Shown one piece after another: positions 7,575 through 10,644 of a stretch of 10,644 nucleotides of DNA. The DNA is from DAOTUB01 sp034437455 (lineage in GTDB: Bacteria; Chloroflexota; Anaerolineae; B4-G1): assembly GCA_034437455.1 (NCBI GenBank), contig DAOTUB010000058.1, positions 1-10,644 on the forward strand, given 5' to 3'. How positions within the stretch are numbered: the first letter of the stretch is position 1; every line of letters begins with the position of its first letter. Made by a program: the position numbers and the translations under genes. Under the pieces are notes generated by a model that saw nothing but the letters and a program-made list of their open reading frames with translations, was not told where the DNA came from and made no database searches.

Positions 7575-8569
7575 AAGTAGAATTCCTCTTCTGGGAGATA
7601 ACGGAGCAGCACCAACTGCCCATCCTGAGCAGCGGCGGCAATGGTACGACCCTGAGCTATGGCTAATCCATTGATGACTGACTTGAGAGTCAGATCGGAT
7701 GCCAATTCCTGGCCATTCTCGGCGCTAAAGACACGCAACTTTCCCTCGTACCCCAAACCGACGACCAAGACCGGGCGCTCGCGGTCGGCAACTATGGCAG
7801 TGACCGGCTGGTCGCAGGTGCGCTCCCAGAGTTGTTCCTTGATCCCGGCATCGTAGGCTACCAGGGATACGGTATACACGTCTTTGACTAACACAGCAGC
7901 CAGGCCTCCGCCAGGCAGCGCGACCACGGCAATCACCCGGACGCCGGGATCCAAGCGATGGTGACCCCGCGGCGTACTATCGGCGGCATCGAGAGCGGCT
8001 AACTGATTCGTGCCCGATCCGGCGCTGCCGACGTACAAGGTTTCGCCCTCGGTGTCCAGAGCCGCCGCCCAGGTTTGACCCTGAGTAGCGGTGCGGTCGT
8101 CTCGATGCCGCCGCCAGATGATTCTCTCGTCAGATTGAGGATCGGCATCAAGCACCGCCAGGCCCGGGGAGAGGTGTCCTACAGCGATCAACCGCCCATC
8201 TCCCGAAAGGGATAGAGAGTGAATGTCATTTTCTGACTGGTAGAGCAGCGTGGGATGAGGGTGGAAACGAAACGTTCCACCCTCATCTTTTTCCTCCTCC
8301 ATCAGATCTCGACGTTCCAGGGCCACGTGTACCAACCGTCCGGAACGGCTCGCGACGTAGAGTTGATCCCACTCGTCTGGCGCAGCCAGTTGATGCACCG
8401 GCACGGCCGTTCCCTCCGGGTAGGATAGCAGCCGCCGTCCGGTCACATCAAAGATAGACACACCTTGCTCACTGCCCACGGCGACGAACTGCTCATCACC
8501 AGAGAGAGCCGCCGCATATGCAGGGTGATGAACGTTGATCCACCGGATGGGTTCCAATCGTCCGCTCAT
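7571..8569 (-). CDS. Cytoplasmic seven-bladed WD40/YVTN-like beta-propeller protein
   Basis: A 332-residue protein with seven repeating four-strand units and almost nothing else. Approximate blade cores lie at residues 16-47, 57-86, 116-143, 166-196, 211-240, 256-288 and 299-325. Each has a hydrophobic strand, a Gly-Asp/Glu-Gly turn and a closing strand, for example LSGDEQFVAVGSEQGVSIFD and LSLSGDGRLIAVGHL. A Glu/Lys-rich loop (about residues 88-106) interrupts blades two and three. There is no signal peptide or membrane segment, so it should be cytoplasmic. Canonical GH and WD dipeptides are largely missing, so it may be closer to the YVTN/PQQ-like propellers than to true WD40. Such propellers usually serve as rigid docking platforms; no enzymatic residues are recognisable. 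Its ATG is one base after the stop of the upstream gene (TGAGATG) and its stop overlaps the kinase-like start, so it is translated between those two partners and probably binds one of them. Confidence 0.85.
   Translation of the reverse strand: MSGRLEPIRWINVHHPAYAAALSGDEQFVAVGSEQGVSIFDVTGRRLLSYPEGTAVPVHQLAAPDEWDQLYVASRSGRLVHVALERRDLMEEEKDEGGTFRFHPHPTLLYQSENDIHSLSLSGDGRLIAVGHLSPGLAVLDADPQSDERIIWRRHRDDRTATQGQTWAAALDTEGETLYVGSAGSGTNQLAALDAADSTPRGHHRLDPGVRVIAVVALPGGGLAAVLVKDVYTVSLVAYDAGIKEQLWERTCDQPVTAIVADRERPVLVVGLGYEGKLRVFSAENGQELASDLTLKSVINGLAIAQGRTIAAAAQDGQLVLLRYLPEEEFYL
7584..7588 (-). promoter_or_regulatory. Ribosome binding site of the kinase-like gene inside the propeller gene
   Basis: GAGGA lies 9 bases before the ATG at 7574, within the last codons of the propeller gene. 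Together with the ATGA start/stop overlap at 7574-7571 it supports this start and suggests that the propeller and the kinase-like protein are made in linked amounts. Confidence 0.55.
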
Positions 8570-8570
8570 C

Positions 8571-10644
8571 TCATTCCCGCACTCCTGCAGCGCGCTCCAA
8601 TAAGCGGTTGATCTCGTTTTGCAGGATCAAGTGCATCACGGTGCCCATATCCCGCACGCGGGGGGCAGGACTGCGCTTGAATCCGGCCACCTTGTTGCTG
8701 AGAAAGGGCTGCAGGTAGCGCTCCACGCGGCGGCGGGCGTTCAACGCTTCGCGTCGCTGACGATCTATCTCTTCCTCAGTAGGCCCCACTGCCTCAGCGA
8801 CCTGCCGGACTTCTTGACTGACGTCGCGAACCGAAATAGTAAACGGATTCTCGATATGTCCTAGCGAAACGCCCAAACGTTTCAGATGGTCTACCAAGTG
8901 AGCCACCATCTGATCCGGGACGCCGGGTTTTTGTGTGACTTTGAGCACAAAGTTCTGCAGAGCATTTAGATACAAGCGAGCCAGCTGTTCATCAGCAGTC
9001 ACCGCGTCGAAACGAGGGTCGAGCTCCCTCACCAAGCGACTTTCGCTGAGCGGGAGACGGCGTTCGTTGCCATTCCGCCGCAGGTTCAGGAATATCTCGG
9101 TGCTCTCCTGCCCGGTCTCGTCATTCCAGAACGTCCCTTCCTGGATCAAGCCATAGGCGCAGGCCTTGGTAAAGATGTTCAGCTTCGCCTCGTCGCCCAT
9201 CGCGACGACCAGTTCCGGCGACAAGGGCCGTTGGCGATTGTCCGGCTCGCCAAGGATCTCAATCCGCCCCTCGTAATCGGTCGCGGTTTGTTCCTCGGGG
9301 AAGAGATGCAAGCTCTCGCGGCCCTTGTACAGCTTGGCTCGATAATCCGGCTCACAGGCGACGAACTGGTCCACGGCATTCAGACGAGCGCCACGGGCAA
9401 TCTCAAGCACAGTACAGGCGACTTGGCTCTCGGCAATCACGTCTATGTTCATCCCATGGTCGCGCAGCGTGCTTCGGGCATCTTCCAGGAAACGGCGGGC
9501 CTCTTCGGAGGCATTCGTCAGGTTGAAGGAGGCGTACCGTTCGTGGAACATGGTCTTTCCATTAGCAGCCGGGTGATAGCGCAGGAAAGGCTCGTTGACC
9601 TGCCCAGCGACGTTGACGAAACTGGCCGAAGAGGTGAACTCGTCCGCAACCCGGTCGGCGACGGTGACGCTCTCTCGAACCACCTGAAAGAGCTGCTTGG
9701 CCCCGCTGAAAAAGCCCTGGGCGATCTTTTCCGCCCCCTTGGCCTCCTCGGTCCACATCGTGACCAGCTTGTATCCCAGCGGGTCGGTCTCCTCGACCCG
9801 TTCCCACATCATCCCCGTCTCACCGCGCACCTGACCCAGCACCCGCGTTCCCACCATGCCAGAGTGTTCGGGCAGCCGGTAGAGCTGGTCCTCGAATTCC
9901 GGATTGGTCAGATAACGACGCACCTTGACCTGTTTCTTGTCGGCGCGGTTCTTTTCATGGGTGCGCTCCCAGCGAATCAGCAGCTTGTCCACTTCCTGCC
10001 AGGTCGCTTGCCAGTTCTCCAGCTCTAGCGCGGCGTGGTCGAGGACGCTTGGGTTTTTATCCTGATCATAATCGGCGGCCCCCAAGGCATCGAGCACGTC
10101 TATAACCACCCGGTAGATACGCTGATGCAGGAGCATCTCCATCTTGTCGTAGAACAGGCCGATGTAAGCGTCCTGCGCCTTGCGCGCGTCGGGTTTCCCA
10201 ATCAACGCAAAGGTCCTGCTGTCCTTGGTATCGTACATCCAGGTGATGGCATTGCGCAGTTCCTCGCTCGTCTGGCGAATACGGGCGTCTATGTCAATCT
10301 GCCCGTATTCACCCTTCAGGATCTCCTTGAAGTGCACCAGCTTATCCTTGAGCGTAGCGACCATCGCTCGAACAAAGACGATCCGGGCCGGCGCCAGCAT
10401 CTTGGAGCGCGGGTCGCGCCGGTTGAGCGCGTCCAACAGCGCGGCATCCAACGCCTCGGAGAAGCGCAGGCGAAGCGCCTCACGGTAACGGCCCAGGATC
10501 TTGTCCCACTCTCCCCCTAGACGCGCATCCTCGTCATCTGGGTCAATCCGCGGCCCCAGGCAGTCGTCCATAAACTGCTCGCTGAAATTGAGAAGTCGGG
10601 TATAACCTGCATCATAATCCTCGCGCTTATATTCCCCCTCTTTA
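8571..10644 (-). CDS. C-terminal 690 residues of a large helical protein, possibly a Tubulin_2-family (tubulin/FtsZ-like) protein
   Basis: The minus-strand frame stays open from the stop at 8573-8571 to the window edge. An internal ATG at 10571 has no good ribosome site, and the frame before it (KEGEYKREDYDAGYTRLLNF) reads like normal protein, so the real start is probably outside. Numbered from that ATG, residues 20-220 are charged helices, with conserved-looking hydrophobic stretches such as RIYRVVIDVLDALGAADYD (151-169). Residues 380-480 form a mixed domain (VACTVLEIARGARLNAVDQF, LHLFPEEQTATDYEGRIEIL, IFTKACAYGLI). The rest is helical and ends in a basic, coiled region. The LHLFPEE...YE and A-YGLI pattern reminds me of the C-terminal region of large Tubulin_2-family proteins of Chloroflexota, Actinobacteria and Cyanobacteria, whose GTPase-like N-terminus would lie upstream. 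This is recall of family style, not a proven match. No nucleotide-binding motif is visible in the part present. It is the most upstream gene seen here and is followed after one base by the propeller gene. Confidence 0.72.
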   Translation of the reverse strand, partial: KEGEYKREDYDAGYTRLLNFSEQFMDDCLGPRIDPDDEDARLGGEWDKILGRYREALRLRFSEALDAALLDALNRRDPRSKMLAPARIVFVRAMVATLKDKLVHFKEILKGEYGQIDIDARIRQTSEELRNAITWMYDTKDSRTFALIGKPDARKAQDAYIGLFYDKMEMLLHQRIYRVVIDVLDALGAADYDQDKNPSVLDHAALELENWQATWQEVDKLLIRWERTHEKNRADKKQVKVRRYLTNPEFEDQLYRLPEHSGMVGTRVLGQVRGETGMMWERVEETDPLGYKLVTMWTEEAKGAEKIAQGFFSGAKQLFQVVRESVTVADRVADEFTSSASFVNVAGQVNEPFLRYHPAANGKTMFHERYASFNLTNASEEARRFLEDARSTLRDHGMNIDVIAESQVACTVLEIARGARLNAVDQFVACEPDYRAKLYKGRESLHLFPEEQTATDYEGRIEILGEPDNRQRPLSPELVVAMGDEAKLNIFTKACAYGLIQEGTFWNDETGQESTEIFLNLRRNGNERRLPLSESRLVRELDPRFDAVTADEQLARLYLNALQNFVLKVTQKPGVPDQMVAHLVDHLKRLGVSLGHIENPFTISVRDVSQEVRQVAEAVGPTEEEIDRQRREALNARRRVERYLQPFLSNKVAGFKRSPAPRVRDMGTVMHLILQNEINRLLERAAGVRE

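Noticed and set aside
6252..7580. 442-residue open frame on the plus strand, opposite the kinase-like domain
   Set aside because: It is an antisense shadow of a GC-rich gene whose minus-strand reading has clear kinase motifs. Its translation shows no domain pattern, and its frame is explained by codon bias of the real gene.
9231..10028. 265-residue plus-strand open frame
   Set aside because: Antisense shadow of the upstream helical gene, with no supporting motif.
1..10644. CRISPR arrays, tRNA or rRNA genes, insertion sequences
   Set aside because: No regularly spaced direct repeats, RNA gene signatures, transposase frames or terminal inverted repeats were seen; nearly all bases are accounted for by minus-strand genes.

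Overview
The window is a dense, GC-rich bacterial segment in which every supported gene lies on the minus strand, so transcription runs from position 10644 towards position 1. Nothing gives the organism directly. The style fits Chloroflexota (Anaerolineae-like): an Ala/Gln/Thr-rich extracytoplasmic coil of TAQA type, an NBR1-like Ig domain with a Pro/Thr/Ser tail, very large kinase-TPR fusions, and a possible large tubulin-like family protein. This assignment is an inference from protein style, not from a marker gene. There are no RNA genes, insertion sequences, CRISPR arrays or recognisable phage genes.

In transcription order the layout is: (1) 10644-8571, the C-terminal 690 residues of a large helical protein whose start lies outside the window, tentatively the C-terminal part of a Tubulin_2 (tubulin/FtsZ-like) family protein; (2) 8569-7571, a soluble seven-bladed WD40/YVTN-like beta-propeller; (3) 7574-2937, a 1545-residue protein with a divergent N-terminal Ser/Thr-kinase-like domain and about 1250 residues of helical TPR-like and coiled-coil sequence; (4) 2925-1927, a single-pass membrane protein with an external Ala-rich coil, an NBR1-like Ig domain and a Pro/Thr tail; (5) 1934-1731, a 67-residue piece resembling one to one and a half propeller blades, possibly a gene remnant; (6) a 138-base spacer; (7) 1592-1, the N-terminal 530 residues of another TPR-rich protein that continues outside the window.

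The first five reading frames are packed so tightly that they must be one transcription unit: TGAGATG, a 4-base ATGA overlap, an 11-base gap, and an 8-base ATGGGTAA overlap. The sixth gene sits after the only real gap but has the strongest Shine-Dalgarno sequence in the window. The cluster combines a possible filament-forming or nucleotide-binding protein, a propeller scaffold, a kinase-like protein with a degenerate activation segment, and a membrane-anchored presenter domain. TPR/coiled-coil scaffolds complete it. My reading is that these form one membrane-associated multi-protein assembly with signalling or scaffolding character. No effector nuclease, protease or toxin is visible here, so its purpose (signalling, envelope organisation or defence) cannot be decided from this window alone.
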